A DNA stretch of 64,000 nucleotides from Aradus depressus (taxonomy: Eukaryota > Arthropoda > Insecta > Hemiptera > Aradidae). This document shows, one piece after another, positions 31,271 through 41,890 of this stretch (positions are counted from its first letter, which is position 1; each line of letters starts with the position of its first letter). The stretch lies in assembly GCA_963662175.1 (NCBI GenBank), contig OY759214.1:99348115-99412114 (forward strand), written 5' to 3'. The notes below the pieces were generated by a model. That model saw only the letters and a program-made list of their open reading frames with translations, did no database searches and was not told the DNA's origin. Both the position numbers and the translations under genes were made by a program.

Positions 31271-32438
31271 CAGTAAATCACCGACCTATCACAATGAAAC
31301 TAGATAGCTTAAAAATTCCACCGTAAAACATAACTTTTGTTGCTGTACTAAAAAGATATAATCTTGGCGGTGGTACCATATGGAGAACATATCGAAAAAG
31401 TGTTTAGAACAACCTTGTATTTTGAAAAACCAAATTTTCCAGAAAATGTCTTTTTACTTAAAAATATTTTGAAGCTAAAATGGGGGGGGGGGGGGGGGGG
31501 GGGGGGGGGTAAATTGTTGAGGGGACATTACATTTTGAAACTGAAATTTTTTTCTATGATGTGTGTTTCTTTTTGGTGTAGAGAGAGTTTGTAGAGGAAA
31601 TTTACCAAATACAATTAGGACGTACAAATACAATGCGTTCACAAGCATATCCAATAAATGGGAAAAAATATAACATATTAAAATTATTTTTATTTTTAGA
31701 ATGTTCACTAAATAAATACTCCATTCAGAATAAATAAAAAAAAAAAAAAAAAAAACTGAAACAAACTAAGCGCCAAAATTTAAAAAAAAAATCCTATGTA
31801 ATTATTATTTTTGAAGATATCGGATAATTTGTGATATTTCTTAAATTTGGATATGTTTTTTAGGGACAGTTTACAATAAATTGTTTACAAAAATGGGAAA
31901 TGTCAAATGCCATTACAATGAACAATAAGAAGTTCTTCATTGGAGTGTCATTTGACATTATGTTAATTCATGTCCTTAATAACTTTGCTGTTCATATTAT
32001 TTAAAAAATATATATATTTTTTTGGGGAATTAAAGGCCACATGGTACAAATGCTTCAGTTAAAACTTCGAAATAAAAAACTATTTTTGGTCAAAATTGTT
32101 GGCATACTTTGTTATATCCATAATTCTCTACTAATGAAAAAATAATTTTATTCATTAAAAAAATAGTAATAAATAAATATAGTGTTTTTTATATCTACGA
32201 TATATACCCGAGAAATAAAAATATTAGACTTTCAAAGAAAGATATTCGACAATCTTTTTAATTCAACAGTATACGAAGCGTATGAGGATGTTTAACGAGG
32301 CTCAAACCTTAGCAAAAATATAAATAAATTATGTATCATCTACGTACATTCAAATACATTTTCATGTTTTGGTATTCAAAAAAAAAAAATATATATATAT
32401 AACGATAATAATAAAAGATGAGTACATAACAAAATTGG
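31271..32438. other. No gene seen; contains a 28-G tract
   Basis: AT-rich DNA with G only at 31,482-31,509 and a 21-A run near 31,740. No known repeat family recognised. Confidence 0.5.
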
Positions 32439-32444
32439 ACTCAC

Positions 32445-32505
32445 TGTTAGATGTTTGTAGAGCTGATGAAGACTGCGCCAATCCAAAAAAGTCTTCTCCA
32501 GCCAT
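32445..32505 (-). CDS. Candidate first coding exon, phase-1 end
   Basis: On minus, an ATG at 32,505 in a good context (ACAAGATGG) starts MAGEDFFGLAQSSSALQTSN, which reaches a textbook donor (gtgagt) after 61 nt in phase 1. The preceding 80 bp is GC-rich, unlike its surroundings, as expected for a transcription start region. Every exon of the minus-strand gene at 0.3-8.9 kb begins in phase 1, so this could be its first coding exon, giving a gene of over 30 kb. That link is inference. Confidence 0.4.
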
Positions 32506-32629
32506 CTTGTTGTGTCCACGGCGTCTAGAAGCTAAGTGTCTCTCCTGTCCAATGCTGGCCGAAGGGGTGGGGGAACAAAGCTACTACCACCTTCACAAAA
32601 TTGTTTTTTATACAAATTTATATATATAA

Positions 32630-32754
32630 ATATAGGATAACTCCTGATTGAATGAAATTTTACATGTTTATCCAAAACGACATAAGGACTTATTGATTAT
32701 CAGCCAAATCGACAAAGAAAATAGGAATATAATGAGGGGGGGGGGGGGGGGGGG
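32630..32754 (+). repeat. Family C fragment with 19-G tract
   Basis: GGATAACTCCTGATTGAATG, CCAAAACGACATAAGGAC and CAGCCAAATCGACAAAG, then G only at 32,736-32,754. Confidence 0.6.
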
Positions 32755-33239
32755 TTACCCATATATGGCCACTTTTTTTTTTTTAATTTTTAAATAATCT
32801 TTTAGGAAACTACTCTTAGTGACTCATTCTAACTGGGAAAAATGTTAAAAAAATTATAGCTGTGCATTTAGTATGCAAATTAGGCTGTTGCGGAAATGCA
32901 ACATCGGGCATTAGGGGAGTCATTTTCCCATTATACTACTTGTTAAATAAACATGTATAAAATAATGATTTTATTTGAAATAAAAATTTAAAAAAAAATT
33001 ATAAATAACAATAGTAGCTTTAATTATTCAATAGATTTTTTTTAAATGTAACTTTTTAGAATAGTTAATTTAATTTTCACCATATAAAATACAATATTAT
33101 TTAAAAAAAAAAGAAAATATATCTATAATAATAAACTTACTTATAATTATAATATGAATATAATAATACACAGCTTTGGCAGGAAAACATTTATAAATAA
33201 TAAAAAATATTAGGAATAATAAAAAATATTTAATAAAAA
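32755..33239. other. Nothing recognised
   Basis: AT-rich DNA rich in AATAAT and AAAATAT words. No gene. Confidence 0.4.
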
Positions 33240-33487
33240 TAATAAAATGTATCTATATAATAAAAATAAGAATGGCTTGCTTGGTGAAATTCAAAAAAAC
33301 ATTTTCAGTGCAATGCCACTCCACACTTGATGCACTGCTTTGATGTGGATTTGCATATTCCACAGCAGGTTCGTTTTTCTTGAGTTCCGATGAAGTGTCC
33401 GATTTTCTCATATCGGGTCCCCGATGAAACTCTTCTCATTACTTTTAAAGGAGCAAGACGACGTGGAAAACAACAACAGACTGACAA
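33240..33487 (-). pseudogene. piggyBac-like transposase C-terminal tail
   Basis: Read on minus: RRVSSGTRYEKIGHFIGTQE, then KRTCCGICKSTSKQCIKCGV and ALH, a TGA, and KCFFEFHQ. The C-x2-C ... C-x2-C ... H-x-x-CF-x-x-xH order is the usual cysteine-rich end of piggyBac proteins. It overlaps the start of a plus-strand transposase fragment, so one of the two elements must be truncated at about 33,480. Confidence 0.72.
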
Positions 33488-35549
33488 GAAAAGAAATGAG
33501 TCAATATTTTACAACTTACCAAATGAGAATGGAGAAACAGTTCCTGTGTGCAGGACATTTTCCCTCACAACACTTGCTTATCGTTCTACCAATAACAAAA
33601 TATTAAAATCCACAACAATGAAATTGTCTACTGGGAATACAATCTCTCCTGAATTAGAGAGAAAAGAGGATGGTAGAGGAAGGCACGAAAGCAGGAATCT
33701 TAAAGTTGACAGAGACTTCATTTGTGAGCATGTAGAGCGGTACAATCCTTCTACATCACATTACAGAAGAGAGCATGCACCGCTAAGAAGATACCTCCCA
33801 ACCGATATTACAGTAAAAAAAATGTATTTCGATTTCCTGGAATTAAATCCTAACATCCAATGCGCCTACGAAACATTTAGGGCTGCAGTAAAGACACTGA
33901 ATCTATCATGGACAAAACTTGGAAATGAAGAGTGCGAGACCTGTTATATTTTATCAAACCACAATATAGATATTAACCTTCATCCTACTAATTCAGATCC
34001 TTGTGACAATTGCAATAAGTTAGTTGAACCTTTCAAAAGCAAGAGCCGCCCGCGAACTCTATGAAGAACATAAAAAGTGTTTACCAGACCCTAAGCATCA
34101 TATCGTTGTTTCAGCAGACCTCCAAAAGTTTATTATGTTACCTAGATTGGAGTGTTTTAAAACGTCAATTTTCACCAAAAGACTTGTAGCGTACAATGAA
34201 AGTTTTGTTCCTATAGGCTCCATCTCAAGAGATCGTAAACCCCTGGCCGTGCTGTGGCATAATGCTGTTTCTGGACGAAAACAAGAGGATATTACTAGTT
34301 CTTTTGAGGCATTCTTCAACGAGTATAGAGACTGTCCAAGGTTCAGTATTTGGCTTGACAATTGCTCAGCCCAGAACAAAAATTGGTGTCAGTTCACCTT
34401 CCTGGTCTGTATGGTCAACCGGTCAGATTCCCACACGATGCCCTTGATTTTTTTTTTTTTTACATTTCCCAATTTACTCCCTGAAATTAACCCCAGAATC
34501 AAAGTTCAACTTTTTATACTTCACATCTATAATTGGGCCACCACACTCTATCTCTGGGCTAAATTTCAAATTTTTACGTAGAATAGTCTCAGAAAAAATC
34601 GGCTGCGACAGACGGACAAACGGATACCGAAGTGATTTCATAAGTGTTACGTTTTGCTAATTTTGGCACGAAACACGAGAAAGGAAAGCATGGAATAGTT
34701 AAAAAGAGAAAAAGGATTTAATGTAGAAACATTTTATGTAGAAAATAATCGCATTAAGTATAACACTTGACAAACATATTAACACATTAATTAAAGTTCA
34801 AAAACTCTTATTGTAGATAATCAAAAAACAATGAAGTAGGTACAATGGCATTAGATCCAACAATTTTTATAAAACAATATCAAAAAATTAATTACCAATT
34901 GACGAAAAATACTTTTGTAAAACTTTATGGAACAGTAGGCAGCGATCCAGCTTCCGGAGTGGGTTGTTTGGTCTCGGGGCGTCTCAAGAGGTGATGTCAT
35001 CAATTGGATCTGAAGGAGTTGAATTATATTACTTTGAAAGTGGGGCATACTTTCATGTCCGCCGATTCTTTTCACCATCAGGTAAAAAATTCGTTTAAAA
35101 AGAGACAGAATAAGGTGTACGATTTTCGCGATTTAATGAAGGCGGTTACTTCAGCTAATGATGAACGGGTTACAGTCCATGAAATGATTCATTCGGATTT
35201 TAGGATATGGGAATCACAAAAAAAGCAAATCAATAATAAATCAAAAGATAATCTTCCGTATTTGGCTGATATTAGCTACATCAAAGCTGAAGAAGGTTCT
35301 ATTTACTTGCTTTATAAAACCAGCTATGATACATACGAACCTGTTCAAAAATTAGACTTTTTGAACAAAAAAATTGTTAGTATTGGTTTCAGTAAAAATT
35401 TTGCGCCAAGACGTAATAGCCCAATGGGAATTTCTAATAAGAAAGATTCAATAATAAAAAAACTTCTTCCCTTAATGCCACCTTCCAGACATCAGTTCTG
35501 GAAGAACCTACCGGTTGGCCATGAAAATGACTCAGATGATAGTGCGTAA
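33424..35549 (+). pseudogene. NCSAQNKN-type transposase, interrupted
   Basis: Order of blocks: FYNLPNENGETVPVCRTFSL, HYRREHAPLRRYLPTDITVK, a Cys/His segment (CETCYILSNH, CDNCNKL), then in a second frame VVSADLQKFIMLPRLECFKT (first Asp), AVLWHNAVSGRKQEDI, FSIWLDNCSAQNKNW (second Asp). After a break at 34,440 it resumes at about 35,015 with GHTFMSADSFHHQV and ends VGHENDSDDSA. The layout is the same as in the 17.5-kb and 43.3-kb copies but the sequence is clearly different, so this is a separate subfamily. A frameshift near 34,030 and an insertion of about 550 bp kill it. Confidence 0.72.
34441..35000. mobile_element. Insertion inside the transposase gene
   Basis: About 550 bp between MPLIFF (34,450) and NYITLKVGHTF (35,015). 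It contains CGGCTGCGACAGACGGACAA and AAGTGATTTCATAAGTGTT. Boundaries are approximate and no terminal repeats were identified. Confidence 0.4.
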
Positions 35550-35660
35550 GTTAGAAGTCTATTCTCTTGACTAATAGACATTTTTCTCTTTTAGACTACA
35601 TAATATTATATAATATGGTCTATAAAGATAGTCTATTTTTTAATTTTTAAGATAAAAATA

Positions 35661-35871
35661 GGGAGCCATGGTGGCCGTGCGGGCTAGAGCGTAGGGCTTT
35701 GGTCGCATGGTCTCACCTTGGTTTGCGGGTTCGAATCCCGTCCGGGAATGAGTTTTATTTCGTAGATAGAACTACCTCCCGGGGCCATGGATGTCGTAAA
35801 TAATTAGGTAAAACATCATTATAAGAGTCATGGCTAGTATGCATCGTACATAAGGCCAAAAAAAAAAAATA
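35661..35871 (+). mobile_element. SINE B, full length
   Basis: GGGAGCCATGGTGGCCGTGC, GCGGGTTCGAATCCCGTCCG, GTAGATAGAACTACCTCCCG, CATGGATGTCGTAAATAATT and AGTATGCATCGTACATAAGG, then an A-rich tail. Best-preserved copy of the family. Confidence 0.92.
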
Positions 35872-36082
35872 AATAAAAAAAAAAAATAATAAAATAATAA
35901 TAAAAAGCATATGTTACAAAAAATTTATTGGAATTTGAAAATAAGACTAAATGATAATTAATAGTATTTTTATTTTATAATATTTTAAACACTCAAGCTT
36001 TTTAATTAGATTACAATAATATCTTTTAATAAATAATAATTTTATAAGAATTTTAATAATAGTAAATAATTTTAGAAAAGGT

Positions 36083-36450
36083 GGGGGGGGGGGGGGGGGT
36101 GCGGTGCTGCTAGCGCAGAGTGCGACTTGAGTCCTTTTTACCTAGTATAGGTAGCTGCGATGAACTGCAGAAAACTAGTTAAAAAGGACTCAAGTCCCTG
36201 ATTGTGGACATGAGTCCTTCTTGCTTAGGCATGTCATAGTGCCAAAAGACTTATGTCCATTTTAAACTAATTATAATAATTAATTTCGGTTTTTTCATAT
36301 ATTGGGAGCTTAAATACGACAAAAGTAAACTAGAATTGGCTTTACCAAAATATTTTTGCAAAAACGCAACCGCTAGAGACATTCTTAGTTTTCTTCATTT
36401 TCCCGAAAGTTCATGAAACTGGAGATGAGTCCTTCTTGCTTAGGACGGCA
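36083..36450. repeat. GGACWTGAGTCCTTCTTG motif cluster
   Basis: Copies: CGACTTGAGTCCTTTTTACC (36,122), the reverse of GGACTTGAGTCCTTTTTAAC (36,177-36,196), GGACATGAGTCCTTCTTGCT (36,208), AGACTTATGTCCATTTTAAA (36,248) and GAGATGAGTCCTTCTTGCTT (36,422). It lies 0.5-0.9 kb beyond the end of the NCSAQNKN-type gene and next to a 17-G run (36,083-36,099). It looks like a subterminal repeat set; which element owns it is inferred. Confidence 0.55.
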
Positions 36451-36551
36451 GTTTAGATGAAACGTATGCCAATCTTTTAGGCAGTTCTCCATTTCTTTTT
36501 ACAAGTTCGTTTGCCACACTTCTTTTGAACTGAAGACAATCTAAATTTTCC

Positions 36552-36725
36552 TGGTGGCCGTGCGGGCTAGGGCTTTGATCGCATGGTCTCACCATGGTTT
36601 GCGGGTTCTAATCCCGTCCGGGAGTGTTTTATTTCGTAGAAAGAACTCCCTCCTGGAGCCATGGATGTCGTAAATAACTAAATAACACAGTGACATTGCT
36701 AATATGCATCATACATAAAGCCAAA
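36552..36725 (+). mobile_element. SINE B, 5'-clipped
   Basis: Starts CTGGTGGCCGTGCGGGCTAG without the GGGAGCCA lead, lacks GAGCGTA, has GCGGGTTCTAATCCCGTCCG and GCATCATACATAAAGCC, then a short A run. Confidence 0.87.
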
Positions 36726-36923
36726 CAAAAAAAAAACACTTGATTTTGCCGCAACTTTTAATTATTCTTAATAAAACTAACCTACACAATTCGTCGGCGG
36801 CATGCTCTAAAAGTGAAATAATTTATTATTTTTATCGGTTAGCTCGTTATTATTGGAGAAATATTTATTTACAAAGTATTCTCTAACCGTGCTGTAAACT
36901 AACCTTTTGTTCTCCTGCTTCAG

Positions 36924-37001
36924 ATAGAAGAACAAGAAGGTAGCGGAGATGAGTCACTTTTCAAGTTGGCACAGGATGGGCGCATGGTCGGTTATATATA
37001 A
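36924..37001 (+). CDS. Candidate terminal exon of a plus-strand gene
   Basis: Acceptor ttctcctgcttcag, then 25 codons in phase 0 (IEEQEGSGDESLFKLAQDGR, then MVGYI) and TAA. The phase fits the phase-0 donor of the exon at 30,517, so both may belong to one gene. No AATAAA was seen close by, and the peptide is not recognised. Confidence 0.4.
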   Translation: MEEQEGSGDESLFKLAQDGRMVGYI

Positions 37002-37088
37002 ACTTGCATATAAAATTTAAAATGTTAAATATAAATTATATACATAAAAACTAATCAATATTACATTTTTAATTGTATATACAAGTTT

Positions 37089-37308
37089 GGGAGCCATGGT
37101 GGCCGTGCGGGCTAGAGCGTAGGGCTTTGGTCGCATGGTCTCACCATGGTTTGAGTGTGCGAATCCCGCCCGGGAGTGAGTTTTATTTCGTAGATAGAAC
37201 TCCCCTCCCGGGGCCATGGATGTCGTAAATATAACTAAAATAACACATTGATGGCTAGTGTGGTGTCTGCCGAGACCAATCCAAAAAAAAAAAAAAAAAA
37301 AAAAAAAA
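37089..37308 (+). mobile_element. SINE B, full length with altered B box
   Basis: GGGAGCCATGGTGGCCGTGC and CTCACCATGGTTTGAGTGTG, then CGAATCCCGCCCGGGAGTGA; the B box is damaged. The 3' part differs from other copies (GTGTGGTGTCTGCCGAGACC) before a 24-A tail. Confidence 0.85.
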
Positions 37309-37369
37309 TCAGAACGGACGATTTGCATATAAGACCTTTTGACGGGGAAATTTTTGAATTTAGGGCATC

Positions 37370-37600
37370 ACCGAAAATGAAATTCCCAAGAATGAATTAA
37401 TCAATTAACTTTTTGATCCCCCTCAACAACCAATCGACCGTTTGCACTCATATTCAACAGTTAAATCATATCAGGGCTTTTAAATCCTCGTACTAAATTG
37501 AGTGTCAATACATCAATACAAAACAATACAATATTTTAATCATTCAGTCCGCTCAAGTTAACCAACACTGTTTTGTACAAGTATTAATTCTGGAAGTGAA
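37370..37600 (+). repeat. Family C fragment, uninterrupted at the FEN-element site
   Basis: GAATTAATCAATTAACTTTT, CCCCCTCAACAACCAATCGA and CCGTTTGCACTC run on without a break. In the copy split at 11,418/14,280 the FEN-like element sits exactly between CCCTCTAAA and GCCAATCGACCG. Confidence 0.75.
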
Positions 37601-37601
37601 T

Positions 37602-38256
37602 AGAATTACATAATCTAACATTTATAGAATAAATTAAAAATACCAAAATACCTATTTATCTGGAGCGAAATTTCTTTTTTAAATAAATAAGTTAAGCAAA
37701 ACTGAAAAAGGGAAAACGATTCATCAGTCGGCACAAAGGAAATTAAATTAAAAGATATTCAACAGAAAAACAATGGGGGAGGGAAAAGCAGGGGGAACAT
37801 TTCAAATAATGAAAAGTTGTAACTTTTATATTTATTTGTTAACTAAAGCTTTGTTAAAGTTTCAAAAGAAAGTAATGTTGTAAAGGAAGGGGACCATGGA
37901 GGGGTAGGGGGTGGGGGGCTGGGGTGGGGCTCATGGCTTACGTCGTTGGGGCCTTCTGTTTCCGCCCCAGGTCTCTCTATCCCTCCTGGATTTCCTCGAA
38001 GAGCTCAAACATCTTGTGTCCGGCTATATAGGGCAATTACACCTTGGAGCCGAAAATAAAAATATTAAAAAAAACAAAACATGAAATTCCATCGAAAATT
38101 CTCATCGAATTTCTGACCGATTACTTAACATCACAAGGAGTAAAAATGATAGTCTGAGCTAACTTATAGTTATGAAATTTGATTTAAGGCTAGAGATACA
38201 ACAAAGCGGCATATAACTTTTATTACAAAGCAAAAATTTACTATAGATGAGCCTAA
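37602..38256. other. Spacer with a GC-rich block
   Basis: 37,885-38,030 is G-rich, then GC-balanced (GTAGGGGGTGGGGGGCTGGG, CCTGGATTTCCTCGAAGAGC), unlike its flanks, and ends with a family C fragment at 38,075-38,135. It may be the 3' end of an unrecognised LINE. No supported gene. Confidence 0.35.
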
Positions 38257-38459
38257 GGGCCCTTACACACCAAAGCCGAGCCGAGCCGGGCCGGGCGAAG
38301 CCGAGCCGAGCGGAATCTGCCTGCGTTCGCACCGAAGTCGATTCGCTCTCAGTAGGTTTTCTGGCCTTGTAGTGAGAGGTGCTTCTTTCCTATTCAGTCT
38401 CAGTTGAAACGTGGTGCAAAATAATGTCATCAACTTTGATGATGATGGTGTAATTGGAT

Positions 38460-38711
38460 AGTTCATCACTTGATGATGAATGTGTGGCAGAAAGAAGGCG
38501 ATACTGGACTCACAATATAAATAAAGATCACGAGACTAATGGACAGTTCGTAACTCTATACGAGAAGATGAAGAACGGTTTTGGAGATATTTTAGAATGA
38601 GTACCCATACATTTGATTATATACTGAAATCCATTTGTCCACAAAAGAAACACGAACTACAGAAGAGCTATTCCAAGTGAAGAAAGGCTGATGGTGACTA
38701 TTCGGTAAGTA
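38460..38711 (+). pseudogene. Harbinger nuclease N-terminal exon
   Basis: RRYWTHNINKDHETNGQFVT in one frame, then REDEERFWRYFRMSTHTFDY in another, then NYRRAIPSEERLMVTIR ending at a gtaagt donor. EERF-x-x-YFRMS and EERL-x-VTIR are the conserved N-terminal words of animal Harbinger transposases. Two frameshifts are present. The catalytic exons that should follow are missing. Confidence 0.82.
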
Positions 38712-38915
38712 ACCAAGATTTAAAAAAAATTGTTAATTACTTTTAACCTTGAATTTATTTTTATCTACAACTGAAAAAGGATGTAATAAGAACATAGTAA
38801 TACGTTTTAAGAAATTTTATTTATAAAAATCAGTACAAAAAATAAGAAAAAATGAACTGGCCTAAATTGTATTTAGAAATAGGGGCCCATCAGATATTGT
38901 ACAAGTATATTCAAT

Positions 38916-39071
38916 CTATGTTCTGTTATCGGTAAAGGTAGAAAATAAAGTTGAAGCGTCTCTCTGAAGATTTATTGCCACATCCCGGTCCATGTACTTG
39001 TTGTTAGATTGATGCCACAACGGAGGTCCATCTTGAATCCAACTAATTAATATTTCTATGTCAACACTCAT
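38916..39071 (-). pseudogene. Harbinger MADF-domain protein, N-terminal piece
   Basis: MSVDIEILISWIQDGPPLWH followed by QSNNKYMDRDVAINL fits the start of a MADF/Myb-like domain (LI-x-x-V-x-x-x-P-x-LW ... Y-x-DR). The frame ends soon after. MADF proteins are the usual partner gene of Harbinger transposases. Confidence 0.65.
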
Positions 39072-39558
39072 TATAATATTAAAAAAATTAAAAAACAAAA
39101 ACCACTTGAAACAATAAAAAAAAATATATTGCGCAATATGATGTAACTCACTGGGCTGAAACACCGAACTAGACTGAATGACGGAAAAAAACGGCTTGGC
39201 AGAAAACGCTCGAATTGGCGGAAGGTAGTACTGCTCAAAACCGCTCGGCCTCGCCCGGCTCGGCCTTGGTTTGAATACTCTCATGTAAACCCTGCGTATT
39301 TAGCGCTTAAGCGTTTTCCGCCCGGCTCGGCCCGGCTTTGGTGTGAAACCCCACCAAGTTCATTTTTTTTTTTTGCATGGCTTAAACATCACAAGATATA
39401 GGCACCTAATGTTTGCTATTATGTTATTAGCGTAATAAAACATGTAAATATTTCATCATAGTTTTTTTCCAGAATACACGACTGCTGCATACTGGTGGGC
39501 AATCCATGAACTTTCATATCTGCACTCTACTGGCCATTGCTGTAAACACCATTAAACT

Positions 39559-39708
39559 GATATCGTCGGCCTAAACGTGATACCTCGTAAGTGACATTTT
39601 TCCGAAAATCTTTTTTTTTCCAAAAAATAAAGAAAAAAAAAGTTTTTTGTCTCCTGTAAAGTTGGCTTTTTGCACATATGAGGTATCACGTTTAGACCGA
39701 CGATATTT
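39559..39708. mobile_element. Foldback MITE of about 150 bp
   Basis: GATATCGTCGGCCTAAACGT and GATACCTCGTAAG at the left mirror ATGAGGTATCACGTTTAGAC and CGACGATATT at the right, with a poly-A/T-rich loop. It could fold into a long hairpin. Confidence 0.75.
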
Positions 39709-40123
39709 TACGCATTTGCATATTCGTTTCTATGCTTCACAAATCACTTATGTAGTTTTTAAAACGTGTTTTTTGGCCAAAGGGAATCAATTAAAGCAAT
39801 TTTCAATTAAACAACAAAATGTTGCATATTTAAGGAAACATGTATATTTTTGCTACATTTAAAAATAATAAAATAAAAGTCTTAAAAAAGTTTGTATACA
39901 AATTTTAGAAAATTATCCAGGTTTTGTCAGTTGAATTGAATGTAAGACCCCCTACACACGTCCCGACAGTACCTCCTGACACGACTGAACTCCCCGACCA
40001 TCCCTGTTGGGGTGAGCTCTACACACGTCCCGACAGTACCACCCGACAAGACTACACGTTAGTAGCCAACGTGATCTCGTGGAGTGAAGTTGTGATCTCG
40101 AAGTGCTCTGGATTTGTTTTCCA

Positions 40124-40369
40124 ATGGCACCAAATTTATCAAAAAAGCAAAAAATTGGTTTAGCTTTAGCCGTTATGGCTATTGCCGATGAAAAGAAGAA
40201 GAAAAAGAGAAGTTTATGGGCGAAGAAGTGGTTGGTGGAGCGGAAAAAATTTACCCACATGAACCAACTTCGGGAACTTGAAGGAAACGATTTCCGAAAT
40301 TATTTGAGAATGGATGAGGATTGCTTCCTACATTTGCTTGCTAAAGTGAAACCTTTCATATTTTCATAA
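40124..40369 (+). pseudogene. Harbinger transposase N-terminus
   Basis: MAPNLSKKQKIGLALAVMAI, then a Lys-rich stretch, RSLWAKKWLVERKKFTHMNQ and NDFRNYLRMDEDCFLHLLAK; the W-x-K-x-WL-x-x-R and NYLRMD words are Harbinger hallmarks. It stops after KVKPFIFS. The Asp/Asp/Glu catalytic part is not found. Confidence 0.8.
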
Positions 40370-40484
40370 TTTATATTTGTTTGTACTTGATATACAATAT
40401 ACAGCAATAAGTTTGTAGCTACACAAATACAAATTATTAATCTCAAAATCATCTAAAATAAAAATTCATGTTATTTTATGTAAA

Positions 40485-40790
40485 TCACTTACTAATAAAA
40501 CAATTGAATAAAAAAACATGTTTTCTATAGCTTACCTTTTTCTCTTCTCTTTTATAGGAACTTCTCATGTTTTCCAGTTTCTTTTTCAACGTTCCCAATG
40601 TTGCATCTGGGTACACTGTTTGGAAAATGACCAAAAGGGGATTATATGCTTCGTTCCTCCAATCCCTGTTCGAATATGCGTCACACTGGACATCCCACAA
40701 ACAGCGGGAAGTTTTTAAGTTCTCTAGTAACTCTTCAATCATGGTTTTCTCATCCGCCATAACTTGAGACATTTTTGGTACTTCAGACAA
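40485..40790 (-). CDS. Harbinger-associated MADF-domain protein
   Basis: A 101-codon frame: MIEELLENLKTSRCLWDVQC, DAYSNRDWRNEAYNPLLVIF, then GTLKKKLENMRSSYKREEKK. The pattern LL-x9-LWD-x-x-x-x-Y-x-x-RD ... L-x-x-LR-x-x-Y-x-RE is a full MADF DNA-binding domain. The end (KVSYRKHVFLFNCF) looks like read-through into intron: KKV is followed by a donor-like gtaagc. It is transcribed towards the transposase remnant. It may be the only nearly intact domain of this element. Confidence 0.75.
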   Translation of the reverse strand: MSEVPKMSQVMADEKTMIEELLENLKTSRCLWDVQCDAYSNRDWRNEAYNPLLVIFQTVYPDATLGTLKKKLENMRSSYKREEKKVSYRKHVFLFNCFISK

Positions 40791-40914
40791 AGAATCAACA
40801 CTGAATGGCTACCTGAAGTTAACTGATTCGTGTGTCGGTTGGCCGACAACGCTACACACATACCGACCCGACAGGTTTTTAGGGTGGGGGCTGGGTGCTG
40901 TCGGGGGCTGGGCC

Positions 40915-41725
40915 ATCTACGGCCAGAGCGCAGATAATAAAAATTAATCCCATTTTTATACGTCGAGAGCGCGAAGCCTCTATACGTCGAGAGCGCAATG
41001 GTTTCATACAGCAGAGCCTATAGCAGGTATACGCACGGTATACGACGAGAGCGCAATGTGTAGTCCCCATATAAGATTATGAGCGGCGCATGCGTGAAGA
41101 CACTTATGCTTGTTGCATCAATATAATGTCATGATGTATAAAAATCATGTCTGGTCTTGATAAAGGAGGCAAATTAAAGAGAAAATCGAAGACAAAAAAT
41201 AAAAAAAACATTTTCGTTCCATTAAAACTCTTCAAAGATGTATGAAATTAATTATATATTATCAATTTATTTAAATTTTTTTTTTTTTTTTGTCTCTCAT
41301 TCTTATCATCATATCTTTATTCTTTATATTTCAACTTTATTATTATTATGTATATTATTTCTCGCAATATTTTGATCATTATTTCCATGGACTTTTTTAT
41401 TATTTATTATGGAGAATACATTTGAACGTTATTATTGTTTTTTATAATATTTATGCAATTTTATTTTTATTTTTTATAATAGTGATGCAATAAATAATTA
41501 ATTAATTTGAAACTGTGTTTGCTGAAGATTGAGTCTAGTTACTGTGATGTCACCTACGCGTGTTTTTGTTTGAAGTACAGTGATTGGTTGAGAGTCCAAG
41601 GGTGGGGTACCATGCGTATACCTGCTATAGGCTCCGCTATACCTGATATATAAAATCATTGCGCTCTCGACATATAGTGACCCTTATAATAAAAATCAGC
41701 TTTGCGCTCTCGCCGGCCAACGCCG
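40915..41725. mobile_element. Nested palindromic insertion with GAGAGCGCAA motifs
   Basis: CCAGAGCGCAGATAATAAAA at the left mirrors TTATAATAAAAATCAGCTTTG at the right. Inside, GTCGAGAGCGC occurs twice at the left and GCGCTCTCG twice at the right, and GGAGCCTATAGCAGGTATAC-like sequence is mirrored at about 41,005-41,030 and 41,619-41,638. It sits inside the Harbinger element. The centre is AT-rich. Confidence 0.65.
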
Positions 41726-41890
41726 GGGGCTGTTGGGATATCACGCTGACCCAACTAGATCTGTCGTCCCGACCGTCAGGTACAACTCTTTTTGTCTGCC
41801 GACAAGCCTACACACTCACCAACCGTCGGGCCCAACCTTGTCTGTCCCAACAGTTGGGTGGTTTGGTCGGGACGTGTGTAGGGGGTTTAA

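Larger units (their letters stand above)
38257..39355. mobile_element. PIF/Harbinger element, internally deleted
   Basis: CCTTACACACCAAAGCCGAG at the left and, read from the right, GGTTTCACACCAAAGCCGGG, with GCCGAGCCGGGC repeats just inside both. The outer bases are diverged (GGGCCC against GGTGGG). AAG could be a 3-bp duplication, but this is ambiguous. It carries remnants of both standard Harbinger genes facing each other. Confidence 0.75.
39946..41887. mobile_element. PIF/Harbinger element with TAA duplication
   Basis: GACCCCCTACACACGTCCCG at the left and AACCCCCTACACACGTCCCG read from the right. TAA flanks both ends (39943-39945 and 41888-41890), the 3-bp target of this superfamily. The ACACGTCCCGACAGTACC motif is repeated inside the left end at 40,023. 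The inside has a transposase start, a MADF protein and a nested palindromic insertion. Confidence 0.92.

Noticed and set aside
603..37308. tRNA genes at the SINE heads
   Set aside because: A and B boxes are present, but the heads run straight into shared bodies, are repeated many times and lack a proper anticodon arm, so they are SINEs.
38257..38330. GC-rich GCCGAGCCGGGC cluster as a CpG promoter
   Set aside because: The same cluster is mirrored at 39,240-39,345, so it is the terminal repeat of a Harbinger element.
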